Below are positions 46,661-58,322 of a DNA stretch of 64,000 nucleotides, one piece after another. Origin of the DNA: Erodium maritimum (Eukaryota; Streptophyta; Magnoliopsida; Geraniales; Geraniaceae); the NCBI GenBank assembly GCA_963921825.1, contig OY997588.1:126573203-126637202 (forward strand), written 5' to 3'. The position numbers were made by a program, and so were the translations under genes. Positions within the stretch are counted from its first letter, which is position 1, and every line of letters starts with the position of its first letter. The notes under the pieces were generated by a model, which saw only the letters and a list, made by a program, of their open reading frames with translations, did no database searches and was not told where the DNA came from.

Positions 46661-47519
46661 GATGCTAATTCGCTTCATATTTGACGAATCACACATGTGC
46701 AATTTATCGAATGCAATACGATACGTCGAGTGGTACTCGATAAAGATAGTATCTAAAATTTTGCCGATTGGTCGTATCGGGAAGACGTTGTTGGACACGA
46801 CGTCGGTATATTCCGACTAATTTCTTCATCATCTTGCTTGTTGAAGACCTAATGGTCCTTAAGTTGGTGTTGGGACCATTTAGGGAACACCGTGTCACGC
46901 CCCAAATCCGGTTTTGACCAGACTCGGGACGTGAACTAAAATTTATAATAAAAACATTCTTTAAAACGAAACATCAACTCAATTAAATCTTTAACCGCGT
47001 AAATAACATAAATGGTTCCTACACCCGAGTTCATAACAAATAAGTTTGAATTCGAAAACAGGAGTACGTCTCTAAATACGATAACTAATACCCAGACTCT
47101 CGCTAAAGCTCTCAAGCCTCGAGACGTCCTCTAGTCCAGATCACGATCATAACATGTAGGACAAGTAGTAAAGGGGATGATCATTTCGCTCACCTCCACG
47201 GATATCAGTCCGATTATGGCATACTAGTAAAACACGAGAAATCATTACTTAAACGGGACTAAAAACAACATGAGGCCTAACCAACCATTAAGACCATTCA
47301 ACCTTCGATCCTGATACCAACCTATTACGGGGACAAGCCTCCTCGTTCATACCTTCTCCATCCTTTCCACCCAGGAACACCGAGTAACGGGTAACACAAT
47401 TAAGCACCAAGCAAACACACTCAACACAACAGTTAATCGACATAACAGGTATCCAAAACAACACCGGAACTTAGTCACGGTTTACCGACCTTAGGTCGTT
47501 ATCAATATATATATATATA

Positions 47520-47995
47520 GGGTAGCTATCCAGTAAAAACCACCCTTATTGTGCAAACTACGAACCAATCTGAGCCATAGGATGCGGTCAAAGTGACGTC
47601 AGCAGAGCGCACCAGATGCTGACACGTGGCCGCTTCGCGCACACCTTTAACCGCGCGCGTGTGCGTGTTGACCACGCGCGCGCACAGTGCTGATCGTTTG
47701 CGCGCACGGTGCTGATAGTTTGGTACAAATGCAAACTATCAGCAATGTGCGCGCAAACGATCAGCACCGTGCTACGCAAACGATCAGCACTGTGCGCGCG
47801 CGCATCAGCAGCGCGCGCGCCCACGTGTCAGCACCTGGTGAGTTCGTAGTTTGCACAATAAGGTGCAGTGTTTTATATATTTATTGCCCACGTGTCAGCA
47901 TCTGGTGCGCTCTGCTGACATCAATTTGGGGGGATCCTATGGCTCAGATTGGTTCGTAGTTTGCACAATAAGGGGTGGTTTGTACCTGATACCAA
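47520..47995. mobile_element. Micron-like MITE, copy 1, in a (TA)n tract
   Basis: Terminal inverted repeats of over 100 bases start GGTAGCTATCCAGTAAAAAC on the left and GTTGGTATCAGGTACAAACC (reverse complement) on the right. Both arms share CTTATTGTGCAAACTACGAA. (TA)n runs lie on both sides (47506-47518 and 47996-48011). Insertion into TA microsatellites is the hallmark of Micron-type MITEs. It has no coding capacity. Subrepeats GTGCTGATAGTTTG(C) fill the centre. Confidence 0.75.
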
Positions 47996-48011
47996 CTATA
48001 TATATATATAT

Positions 48012-48378
48012 GGTAGCTATCCAGTAAAAACCACCCTTATTGTGCAAACTCTGAACTCACCAGGTGCTGACACGTGGCGCGCACAGTGCTGATAGTTTGC
48101 GCAACACGGTGCTTATAGTTTGCACGCACAGTGCTGATAGTTTGCATGCGTGCTAAACTATTAGCACTGTGCTGCGCAAACTATCAACACTATGCGCGCC
48201 ACGTGTCAGCACCTGGTGAGTTCGTAGTTTGCACAATAAGGTGCGGTGTTTTATATATTTATTGTCCACGTGTCAGCATCTGGTGCGCTCAGCTGACATC
48301 ACTTTTGGGGGATCCTATGGCTCTCGTGGGTTCGTAGTTTGCACAATAAGGGGGGATTTGTACCTGATACCAACCCCA
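48012..48378. mobile_element. Micron-like MITE, copy 2
   Basis: It has the same termini as copy 1, with a shorter, rearranged centre, and shares the (TA)n tract at 47996-48011. A longer (TA)n run follows at 48379-48403. The left arm differs from copy 1 after CTTATTGTGCAAACT, where it jumps to GAACTCACCAGGTGCTGACA, the complement of its own interior. Confidence 0.75.
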
Positions 48379-48401
48379 TATATATATATATATATATATA
48401 T

Positions 48402-48591
48402 ATTCCACTAAGGAGCACACATCTATAGCCACAGTTTACCGCTCACGTGTCGGAAGGAGGGGGTCCTTTATATCACTAAGTAGCACACAGCATTATATTC
48501 CACTAAGGAGCACACAGCTATAGCCACACTTTACCGCTCACGTGTCGGAAGGAGGGGGTCCTTTATATTACTAAGTAGCACACATCTATAG
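48402..48591. repeat. 95-bp tandem duplication
   Basis: Two adjacent 95-bp copies start ATTCCACTAAGGAGCACACA and include CCGCTCACGTGTCGGAAGGA. They are nearly identical, so the duplication is recent. Confidence 0.9.
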
Positions 48592-49487
48592 ATACCATTT
48601 AGTAGTACATTCAATCACAGTCACCACCAAACATAAAACAATCAATCATGCCGCATTATCACCAAATCATCACCGTTACTTAACCAAAACATCACCTTCT
48701 CGTTGCATATCACAACTATTAATTTAACAACAGACAAAATACAACCAACACACAACCTACGGGCGCGACCTGGCCCACATGCAATTTTACAGCACGACAA
48801 TTCCACAAACCTAAGGGCACGAAATGGCCCACATGCGATTCTACAATTTGAATACGAATACACTAGTTATTCACATCCTATATGCGGTTAGAACGGACAA
48901 CACCCAAATTAACCCCCGACAAGATGCCTAATTAATTAAAACGGTCACGGGACAATGATTTAGAAAAATATTAAATTAACCGGGCGATACATACAACGGT
49001 ACCCAACCAAGTGGGCCCCACTTGGTCGTGGGTGTGCCGGACCGGACCCACCAAGGGCCGGTCTTGGCTCAAATCCTGAGGCACACAGATCTTGAGGCAC
49101 ACGGACTCCGAGGCACGGATCCCAAGGCACACACCACTCACCACTGTGGCCGGTCCTCCAGCGACCGGCTAAAGCTCCGGCGAGCCTCCGGTCGCCGGAA
49201 AATTTCCAACTTCCTCCCAAAACGTCCCAAACGAGTTCTAGGTCCTCAATCCAACAAGTTCTAACCAAAAACATCACCAATTTGCTCCAATTTCACATTT
49301 CCCCAAATTCCAAAAGTTAGGGTTTCACCAATTTTCCCACTTCAATTTCTCAAAACCCAACAATACCCAAAAACTAAAGTTCATGGAAATAGGAAAAGGT
49401 TGGGTGCTTACCTTAGGAAATGAGGAGAGGAGAAGGAATATGGAAGAATTGAGGAGATTTGATGGAAGAATCAATGGAGACAAGCCT

Positions 49488-49580
49488 TTCTTCTTCTTGT
49501 TCTTCTTCTTCTTCTTCTTCTTCTTCTTCTTCTTCTTCTTCTTCTTCTTCTTCTTCTTCTTCTTCTTCTTCTTCTTCTTC
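49488..49580. repeat. (CTT)n microsatellite
   Basis: About 93 bases are almost pure CTT with a single interruption near 49499. It produces poly-Phe, poly-Glu and poly-Lys frames on the two strands. Confidence 0.97.
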
Positions 49581-50171
49581 AATGGAGGCTCTCCTCCTTT
49601 TCTCTCTATGAATTTCGGCCAAGAGGGTGAAATAAAGTGAGAATGTGCTGATTTTTGTGTCACATGTGGCCTTTAACCTAAAGAGGAAAGGTCCAAAAGC
49701 TCATTTTTCCATATCTCACCATTTTGGGAAAAAATAAGGTCAAAGGTGTCTTTTTCACTCTCATTTTCTCTCCTCCACCTAATTAATTCCAAGTGTCTAT
49801 GTGGGTCCATCTCCACTCTCAAATATCTCAACCCCACTTTAATTAATCCGATAAACCCAATTTTGACCTCGTTTGACCCGAAATTGACTTTTTCGCAAAA
49901 ACCCTTATTTGAAAGGAGATGACCCAACTACCCTAACCGTAACGACGACTAAGCGTTTTGGGTCCCAGATAGGTCCCGAACGACCCCCGGAGTCGTCGGT
50001 TGACTTTTTCGACGAAAAGTCAACTTTTTCCGAAATTGTCCCAAAAAAGCCCTAAGTTTTTCCAAGACTAATCTTGGTTTCTTTAGTGTTCACTTAAAGT
50101 CCGAAGTTAGAATTTAATCCCGTTTTCTGTCGGTTTAACAAGCGTTGACCGAGCGTAGTTCTTACACACCG

Positions 50172-51268
50172 GGTCGGCGATCACGAGGTATTGTTGGTAA
50201 GGTTTAGCCCAGTATTCACCGTCGATCTCCGAATATAAAAGTCATGTAACCACAAGGTGGTTTTTTTTGCTCCACCGACTAAACCGTTTTGAATTTCGAA
50301 GTTTCATTTCGAGTTACAAGTGGAAGTGAATAAGTGAAGGAGGAGAGGAGAAGTATGAATGAAATAAAGGAGAAGGTGTGTATTCAAAAGGGTTGAGGTA
50401 TCAATTGTGTTGTGTTTGCGCTGGGGTAACAATAGTGCTAAAGGTGGATTCGGATTCGTTTTACATTAAACATTAAACTAAAACATAAAATTAAAATATC
50501 GAGTAGAAGCGGGTAGAATTGTGAAGAGAATAGCTCATATTTTTGTTAATTTTTTTTTGGAGAGGAGAAGGTATTAATCGGATGTAAAATCAGAGTTTTT
50601 GGGTGGGTGCGAATTAAATTTGGATGGGTCACGTGGCTTCAGCTCATTGGTACGCCGACTAGCCGTTAGGGACATGTGGCGTTAGTGTATTGATAATGTG
50701 ACCATCCATTGCTCTGATGACTGTTACGTCGACTGCTTGTTTCAGTACCTTGGCTCAGCATACTGCGTTGAGCTGTTGCACCATCTCTTAGGAAAAGCTC
50801 CCGAGTGATACGTCGAGGTATCCGATGTGTCATCCCCTCTACGTCGAGTTTGCGTCGATCCATGGTACATGCTCTTCGGTTGAACTTTGTAGGTAAAGTT
50901 TGTTTTGTTAAATCTCTGACTTAATGATAAGTGTTTAATAGTCCACAAAATAAAGAGTCTAAGAGAATATATAATGGTGAGGTTCATATGTGAGGGTCAT
51001 ATTTGTTGATTGTGTACATTAGTGAATCTGAACCCCTTGTAGAACTATTTCCCACAGTGTAAGATTCACAGTTGGGTTTCATAGTTTTGAGTGGATGCTG
51101 ATTGGACGTTGATTGGATGTTGAATTTATGTTTTTCTAAATTTATTAAGTTATGATTTAAAAAATAAACACTAAATAAAATTGAAATTAATTGAAAATTT
51201 TAATTAATAATAAAATAAAAGAACTAAATGGAATGAAATGTCAACTTTTATTCATCCCTAAATAATAC
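50172..51268. other. Gene-poor stretch between solo LTR 2 and the young copia
   Basis: Two short minus-strand frames (50666-50863 and 50742-50987) have no recognisable domain. The part 50990-51270 (GTGGATGCTGATTGGACGTT and AT-rich flank) resembles the subterminal region of PIF/Harbinger elements. It may be the left end of the element whose transposase lies at 56470-57653, on the far side of the copia insertion. No terminal repeat pair could be confirmed. Confidence 0.4.
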
Positions 51269-51273
51269 AACCC

Positions 51274-51422
51274 TGTAGAAATGAGAAAATATGTTCTCAT
51301 TCAACTTGTTTAGATTATACACAAAGAACAACTATATATACACAAGGATTGAGACTCTTCAACTACGCCATTAATGAAGAGATCATTAATGGTGACTTCT
51401 CAACTCCTCAATACTAATTACA
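51274..51422 (-). repeat. 3' LTR of the young copia
   Basis: It is 149 bp long, with ends TGTAGAAATG and ACTAATTACA. It differs from the 5' LTR at one position. Confidence 0.95.
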
Positions 51423-51428
51423 CTCCCC

Positions 51429-53028
51429 TCAAGCTGAGACATAGATATTAATCATGTCCATCTTGTTACAAAGATAATCAATATGAGTACCCGGAAGTGC
51501 TTTAGTGAACAAGTCCCTTAATTGATCTCTGATTTTCACATATGTGGTGGTAATCAATTTTTGCTGAAGTTTTTCACGGACGAAATGACAATCAATCTCG
51601 ATATGCTTGGTTCGTTCATGAAACACGGGATTCGAAGCAATATGAAGAGCAGCTTGATTATCACACCATAATTTTGCGGGCATGGGGACTTTGAGATCAA
51701 GTTCTGAAAGAAGTTGGTAGATCCGCATGATTTCACTTACAGACTGTGCCATGGCTCTGTGTTCCGATTCAGCACTGAATCGAGAAACGACGTTTTGTTT
51801 CTTGCTTTTCCATGAGACCAAATTGCCTCCTACGAATACACAGTACCCTGAAGTGGATCGACGATCAATCTTGCATCATGCCCAATCTACATCTGTAAAA
51901 CATTCTATATGAGTATGACCATGATTCTGATAGAGTATACCTCGTACATGTGCTCCTTTTAGATAACCCAGGATATGTTCGAGCGCGACCCAATGCTCAA
52001 CTGTAGGGGAAGACATAAACTGACTTACAATGCTCACTGAGTATGCAATATCAGGTCGGGTTACCGTAAGGTAGTTTAGTTTCCCTAAAATTCTTCTATA
52101 CCTTTCTGGATTTTCAAACAATTCTCCTTCTTTCATGAGTTGTGTATTCTGAGGCATTGGGGCAGAACATGGTTTGACTCCTAGCTTCCCAGTTTATGTT
52201 AACAAGTCCAGCACATATTTTCTCTGAGATAAGAAAATTCCCTTCTTGCTTCTTGATACTTCTACTCCCATAAAGTACTTCAAGACTCCCAAATCTTTTG
52301 TACCGAATTGACTGTGGAGAAACGACTTCAACGAAGAGATGCCTACCTTATCGCTGCCGGTGATAACAATATCATCCACATATACCACTAGAAGAATAAC
52401 ACATGCTGGAGAGCTCCTGTAAAACACAGAATGATCGGACTTACTCTTGTTCATTCCAAACTTTTCCACTGCTTTGCTAAACTTTCCAAACCACGCTCGA
52501 GGACTCTGTGTTGAGTCCATATAATGATTTTTGAAGAAGACATACCAGTCCAGACTCACCATGAGCAACAAAACCTGGAGGTTGCTCCATATAGAATTCC
52601 CCATGCAAGTCCCCATGTAAGAAAGCATTTTTGATATCTAGTTGGCATAATGGCCAAGCATAAGTGGTTACCAAAGAGATAAACAATCGCAAAGAAGTCA
52701 GTTTAGCAACAAGAGAGAAAGTATCAGAGTAATCCACCCCATAAGTTTGAGCGAAGCCTTTAGCCACGAGGCGAGCCTTAAGACGGGCTATAGAACCATC
52801 AGAGTTGAATTTAGTGGCAAACACCCACTTACAGCCAATAGCCTTTTTTCCAGGGGGCAACGATATCAACTGCCAAGTACCATTCGCATCCAATGCACTC
52901 ATTTCTTCTATCATCGCTGAACGCCAACCAGGATGAGACAATGCCTCTTGAATAGTTTTAGGAATTGAGACTGTATCAAGAGAGGCTATAAAGGAACAAT
53001 ATGAAGGAGAAAATTGATCATATGACAC
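51429..53028 (-). pseudogene. copia RT and RNase H region
   Basis: The reverse transcriptase shows GCKWVFATKFNSDGS, ARLVAKGFAQTYGVDY, CQLDIKNAFLHGDL and VVYVDDIVITGSD. The RNase H part shows SRFSAESEHRAMAQ, KLWCDNQAALHIASN and HIEIDCHFVREKL. The region is a retroelement fossil, almost fully preserved. Confidence 0.95.
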
Positions 53029-53285
53029 AAAATAAGAGATAGGATACGCACACTGCCATCTACCTTTGCGAAGGGCGATAGGGAGGTCGTCAAGATCTGG
53101 TGGCGAAGAGGAACTTGGCTATGGACATGTAGCGGGAGCGGCCTGTTTAGTGGGATGGGCCTGTCGACGGGAATAAATGTATCGGATTGGTAGTGGTGGT
53201 GGTGGTGGTGGATCCAGAACAACGTGCATAGATGGTGTGGTGGTAGGTGCAGGTACTATCGATTCTCGATTAGAGATGTAGTAGA

Positions 53286-54535
53286 CTAACAAGTTATCGT
53301 TATCCCCCTGTCTTGGAGTGTGAGGAACTGCCGAATAAAAGAACGGACAATGCTCCAAAAAAGTGACACAATGGAGACAAGATATCGATGGAGATCTGGA
53401 CAATAACAACGATATCCTTTCTCTAACCGAGAATATCCCAAGAAAACATACTTGACCGATTTTGGATCCAGTTTTGTACGACTAGGGCGAACATCACGAA
53501 CAAAACATGTACTCCCAAAGATATGAGGAGCAATAGGAAAAAGAGGTTTAGTGGGGAATAAGACCTGATACGGGATGTCACCTTGAAGGACAGACGAAGG
53601 CATACGATTAATGAGAAAACATGCAGTGGAGACAGCATCAACCCAAAAATATTTTGGTACATGTGTTTGAAATAACAGGGCCCTTGCAGTTTCAAGAAGA
53701 TATCTATTTTTTTCTTTCAGCAACCCCATTTTGAGACGGGGTATCAACACAAGATGATTCATGAAGAATACCATCCTGAGCCATATAAGTAGTGAATGGC
53801 TCGGAAAAATATTCTTTGGCATTGTCACTTCTCAAGATACGCACATTAGTACCAAACTGCGTTTGTATTTCAGCACAAAAGCAGTAAAATGAGAAAATAA
53901 CTCAGAACGATTTTTCATGAAATAAAGCCATGTAGTTCGAGAAAAGTCGTCCACAAAAGAAACAAAGTACTGGACCCCAATTTTAGACACTACAGGGGAT
54001 GGACCCCAAACATCAGAATGAACCAATTCAAAAGGAGAGCTGACTCTTTTCTTGACTCGAGGAGTAGAAGGGAGACGATGATGTTTAGCAAACCGACATG
54101 CTTCACAATCAAAAGATTGTACCTTCTCAAACTGCGGATAAAGCTTCTTCAAGGTTGAAAGAGATTGGTGGCCAGAACGATAATGGGCTTCAAGTAGGGC
54201 TAAGGAGGCAGAACAAGCGATTGGTGGTACAGGTTTCTCGATATTCATGATGTAAAGCCCCCCGATTAATGTCCTTTACCAATAATCCTCTTCGTCAAAA
54301 GATCCTGAAACAGACAATGATCAGGGTAAAATGAGACAGAACAATTGAAGGCACATGTAACTTTACTAATGGACATCAAATTAAAAGAGAATCCAGGTAA
54401 ACTTAAGACAGAAGGCAAGGAAATGGACGGTGTGAGGTTGACCGTTCCAGACCATTGAGAACCATCAGCTAAGGTAACAGAAGAACATGAAGTACGAGGC
54501 TCAAAAGTGTCAAGTATTTTAGGGTTACCTGTCAT
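53286..54535 (-). pseudogene. copia integrase region with upstream protease part
   Basis: The GAG-pre-integrase and integrase sequence shows HYRSGHQSLSTLKKLYP, FDCEACRFAKHHRLPS, PFELVHSDVWGPSP and VDDFSRTTWLYFMK. The integrase C-terminal side appears at 53286-53828 (YLLETARALLFQTHVPKYFW, AVSTACFLINRMPSSVL). The upstream segment (54266-54535) fits the copia protease and linker region. It is part of the young element. Confidence 0.92.
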
Positions 54536-54539
54536 GTGA

Positions 54540-55652
54540 TTTGTGGCACCAGAATCAAGGACCCATTGAGATTGGGATTGGGACGAAATGAGGCACTTAG
54601 GTAGATTACCTGACTCAGCGGCAGAAGTGACAGCGTGAGATGAGTGTGCGGATGAGTCCTGTTACTGGCGGAGACGGTCATATTCGGCTGCAGATATAGA
54701 GATGGTCCAATCAGAAGTAGCAGCAACATTAGCATATGATCGTGGGAGAAACTTTGGACACGATCTTTTGGTATGTCCTGGTTCATTACAATGGAAGCAA
54801 ATAACTCCCTCTGTCTCATGATGTTGACTGCCCCAACCAATCTCCTGATTCCGATTATTCCAACGACCAGGATCACTCCAACGACCATAATTGCTTCCTC
54901 ATCCACCTGCCCTATGTCCCCCTCTCCCATAGGGGCGAGAATTGGGAGCACCACCCCTTGAGTGACCAATAAGAGCATTGTGAACCTGAGGTGTGGATGA
55001 CGTCTCCCCTTTCTGGTCGTCTCTCTGGAGAACTCTGCTAAATACCTCAACCAACGAGGTTAGCTCTATGCTATATAAAATATGAGATTTGGATGACTCT
55101 AATTGAGAGCCAAGTCTTGCAAGAAAGCTCATGATCTCCTTTTGTTCCCGTTGTGTATGTTGAACTTTAACATTTGTGCTGAAAGGCATTACTGCATTTA
55201 ATTCCTCATAAGTCTTCTTAAAATTCATGAAATAGGTTTGTAGGGATTGATCTTCTTGTTCAGCACGATAAATGCCCCGAAAAACATCATAAATACGTGC
55301 AACATTCCCTTTCCCATAATAAATGAAATCTAAATAATCCATCAACTCTTTAACATATTTACAGTGGATGACCAAACTAACCACTTCTGGATCAATAGAG
55401 TTTCTGATTTGAAGGAACAACCGTGCATCATCACACACACATTCTTTCTTAGCATCATTATCAGTGTGTGTGTGTGGGGGGGGGGGGGGGGGGTTCATCG
55501 AAAAGGTGATCATCCTTTGAAATACTTCGTAGATAGATACGAACACTCTTTGACCAACCTGGATAATTGGGTCCAGTCAATTTGTGATCAGTTATCCGTG
55601 ACATTATGGGGATGCTTTCCATGACAATTGTATTTTTGGTCTCTTCAGCCAT
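54540..55652 (-). pseudogene. copia gag region (UBN2 type)
   Basis: Gag starts at 55652 (MAEETKNTIVMESIPIMSRI, then LTGPNYPGWSKSVRIYL) and continues with the UBN2-like core (DVFRGIYRAEQEDQSLQTYF). A (GT)n plus G-run microsatellite at 55464-55493 codes a Pro and His-Thr stretch near the N-terminus. A basic, Gly-rich region and a likely zinc knuckle lie near 54760-54950. Confidence 0.88.
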
Positions 55653-56164
55653 TCAAAGAAGTAAAGTGTAGAATTGAATAATAACAGATGAAAAATACTC
55701 GGACCAGGCTGGCAGAAGCAGAAAAATAGAGATACTGACTTTCAGCCTGCGACGGCGGAGTACGGCGGCGCGTGACGTCACGCGCGGCGGCAGGTGGTGG
55801 CACGTGGGGCCCACGCGCTGCCGTGTGCGATGACCAAAAATCCCAAAATCTCCAGAACATCCGGTTTTTCTCCGATATAGCTCCACTCGCCGGCGGTGAG
55901 GAAAAATAAAGTCGGGAGCTTCGTGAAATGACCGGAACAGGTTCAACACTTTCGTGACTTCGCCTGGAAAGTGTGACTTCGGTGGTGGCCGGATAGGTCT
56001 GAGATTTCAGATATGAGCAGCCCAGAAAATCCTCTACCTCATGGGATAGGAGGTGAGAAAAGACGTCGATAACAACACGAATTTGCACTTTTGGGCAGTG
56101 GTAGTGCACACCGGACAAAAATGGAGGCTTGCTCCTAATTTCCCTAATCCCCCAGAGCTACCAC

Positions 56165-56178
56165 ATGCTATGATACCA
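56165..56178 (-). other. Primer-binding site of the young copia
   Basis: The minus strand reads TGGTATCATAGCAT directly adjoining the 5' LTR (56179-56327). It resembles the tRNA-Met primer site with a changed base and fixes the minus orientation. Confidence 0.85.
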
Positions 56179-56327
56179 TGTAGAAATGAGAAAATATGTT
56201 CTCATTCAACTTGTTTAGATTATACACAAAGAACAACTATATATACACAAGGATTGAGACTCTTCAACTACTCCATTAATGAAGAGATCATTAATGGTGA
56301 CTTCTCAACTCCTCAATACTAATTACA
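56179..56327 (-). repeat. 5' LTR of the young copia
   Basis: It is 149 bp long. A TATA box candidate (minus strand TATATATAG) lies at 56238-56246, leaving a U3 of about 85 bp. It is followed by the AACCC duplication. Confidence 0.95.
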
Positions 56328-56469
56328 AACCCGAAACACATCAACACGAATATTCTTATCGAGAAAAAGCATTGATGGTGGAACATTTTCACTCGTCTGA
56401 TTCGTAATCCACTCCAAAGTTATCCTATATGTGCTCAACAAGATCATATTGGAGTTGTTGGTGGGTGTT

Positions 56470-57653
56470 ATCATTTCTCACCTCGTTTCGAGTGGCCGCA
56501 TGTTGTTGGTAGGAAAAAGGCCATCCCTGGTACCATCGTTCAGGTAGTGCCCAAGCAGATATATCCGGAGGGGCGTCGTAATACCATTCTTCATCTCCTT
56601 GTTCGTACCGATCCGTTCATCCTCTATAATCATGTTGTGGAGAATGATACAAGTGTGCATGATATCAGCCAAAGCCCTCTTGCTCCAAAGACGCTTAGAG
56701 GACTTCAAAAGATCGTTCAATATATTTATGGGCACCTTATTGGACTTTAGCAAAAAAATTGTGTTTGCGTGTACTGGGATGACGGATCAACTTCGCGAAC
56801 TGACTATATTGTGAGTGAATCCCGTCATTCAAGTAATAAGGTTGGTCGTATCGATGCCTGTTGATCTCATACTCACGGCCAGCAGGAGTGTCTTCAAATA
56901 AATTGTCGGCATTAAATACGTTCATGTCATTGTTCGAGCCAATCATTCCGAAAAATGAATGTCAAATCCACAAATCACGGGATGCTACAACTTCCAACAT
57001 TACGGTCGGACGCCCGTGGTGATCTCCCCGACCAAAGACTCATTGCAACGCGGTTGCACAATTCTTCCATCGCCAATATATGCATTCAAGACTCTCAATC
57101 ATGTCGGGAAAACCCTCTCCTATATCCCGATTCTAGTGATCGGGTTAAGTCCTCTATATTTGGTCTACGCTCGTACTCATCCATAAAAGCCTCAACAACG
57201 ACCTTGCAAACCGTCGCACACATTCGAGTATGGAACTTACCCCAAGTAGTAGGGATTCGTCCGACGAATGGCCGAGCACCCGTACGCTAGCATTCGTATC
57301 GCGACAGTGCAATTTAGGTGCATTGATAACCCTATGCGTCCTACAGCGTCCGACTTTTGTACGAAGTAATCGTCATGCTCCACTACCTTTTCCATCAACC
57401 GAAGAAAAAGTGGTCGGCTCATATGGTTTCGACGTCTAAACATACCGGGCCCATAGGTGGGGTTCTCTACAAAATAGTCATGTATTAGTTGCTTGTGGCA
57501 TTCGACATGACCTCTATTAATCTGTCTACGGCAAGGTTCCCCGCTTTCAAGTCTTTCCCTCATTTCATCGAACTTTGATCACACACTCTCTGTCACTCTA
57601 TCGGTCCTTCGCCAGATTCGTTCACCCTTGCATGACCATTGTCTTTATCCATA
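56470..57653 (-). pseudogene. PIF/Harbinger transposase (HARBI1-like nuclease), decayed
   Basis: The minus strand gives family segments in order: an N-terminal part (57237-57563: GHVECHKQLIHDYFVENPTY, GPGMFRR, MSRPLFLRLMEKV), the nuclease core in other frames (about 56940-57200: WRWKNCATALQ, FGRGDHHGRPTVMLE, RDLWI, HSFFGMIGSNNDMNVFN), and the C-terminal part (56478-56930: YYLNDGIHSQYSQFAKLI, RALADIMHTCIILHNMIIED). This is the DDE_Tnp_4 type domain found in PIF/Harbinger transposases and ALP1-like proteins. Several frame changes and in-frame stops between the segments make it a pseudogene. A start at about 57653 (MDKDNGHARVNESG) is possible upstream of the long frame. The copia insertion at 51274-56327 lies just downstream. 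The element's own termini were not found. Confidence 0.85.
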
Positions 57654-57659
57654 GCTCGA

Positions 57660-57904
57660 ACAAAAAAATGATCGGATTGCAAACTTTGTGGGTCGTGGAA
57701 CTTGAGAGAGAAATATTGGAGATGAAAAGAAGTTGTAGGTGGTTTGATGAATAGGATGAGAGTACTTTTAGAAGGAAAAACAAATATTTTTAATAAAAAA
57801 TAGTCGTTGCTGACTGTTGGAAACGATCATTGCCACATCAGTGTTACGTGGCGCGCTATGAGTGGCCGAGCACAAATCAGTGATTCGCAACTTACATGTT
57901 AGTG
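57660..57904. other. Non-coding flank of the Harbinger remnant
   Basis: AT-rich sequence with TCGTTGCTGACTGTTGGAAA and CCACATCAGTGTTACGTGGC resembles the transposon's 5' subterminal region. No gene is visible. Confidence 0.35.
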
Positions 57905-58322
57905 ATCAAGAGTTCAAGACACCCACCAACAAAAGGCTTGGGAGGGACGGTACATGTCCTTGTAGTGAATTTGAAAGGGGTGGTTGTGTAGTGGTTTAAT
58001 GTGACAATTAACCGGCTACTTTCCCATGTTCCTTAGAGCACCCAGAGCGTGTCGGTTCATTACAACTGTTTTGATTTCCGATTTAATGAATTGGAGCTGT
58101 ATGGGGCGCACATACAGTCGTGCGATTCGCAGCTCGCGATCCACTAAACTATAAACCATGAATCGCATAATGAACGGACGCACTCTAGGTGCTCTAAGGA
58201 ACATGGGCAAGTAGCCGGTGCTTTGTCACATTGAACTACTACACAGCTATCCCTTTCAAATTCACTACGAGGACATGTACTGTCCCTCCCAAATCTTTCG
58301 TTAGTGGGTGTACCTTGATTAC
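57905..58322. mobile_element. Fold-back (MITE-like) inverted repeat
   Basis: Two arms of about 155 bp (57905-58061 and 58168-58322) are inverted copies at roughly 80% identity around a ~106-bp loop. Exact shared blocks are CCATGTTCCTTAGAGCACC (19 bp) and GTAGTGAATTTGAAAGGG (18 bp). It has no coding capacity. The inner edges TTAGAGCACC...GGTGCTCTAA resemble TTA-targeting Harbinger-type MITE ends, so it may be a relative of the neighbouring transposase. Confidence 0.75.

Larger units (their letters stand above)
46893..50166 (-). mobile_element. Solo gypsy LTR 2 (Tekay-like, 3.3 kb with inserts)
   Basis: It opens TGTCACGCCCCAAATCCGG, closes GTAGTTCTTACA and is flanked by a perfect CACCG duplication (46888-46892 and 50167-50171). 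It contains two MITEs, a 95-bp duplication, the CCTCCGGTCGCCGG block near 49188, a (CTT)n run and the U3 palindromes (49921-49996). It has no internal element sequence. The long low-complexity reading frames over the (CTT)n run are not genes. Confidence 0.92.
51274..56327 (-). mobile_element. Young Ty1/copia element, nearly whole
   Basis: Two 149-bp LTRs (51274-51422 and 56179-56327) differ at one base and are flanked by a perfect AACCC duplication (51269-51273 and 56328-56332). Minus-strand order from the right: primer site (56165-56178), leader, gag (54540-55652), integrase region (53286-54250), reverse transcriptase (51880-53028) and RNase H (51429-51870). A polypurine tract (minus strand TTGAGGGGAG) adjoins the left LTR. 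All major domains are present. There seem to be only a few breaks. It is the youngest paired-LTR insertion in the window, a few hundred thousand years at most by LTR identity. Confidence 0.95.

Noticed and set aside
49325-49663. Poly-Lys, poly-Glu and poly-Phe frames
   Set aside because: They are translations of the (CTT)n microsatellite at 49488-49580 inside a solo LTR.
50666-50987. Two overlapping minus-strand frames near a possible Harbinger left end
   Set aside because: No match to the Harbinger MYB-like second protein or any other family that I can recognise.
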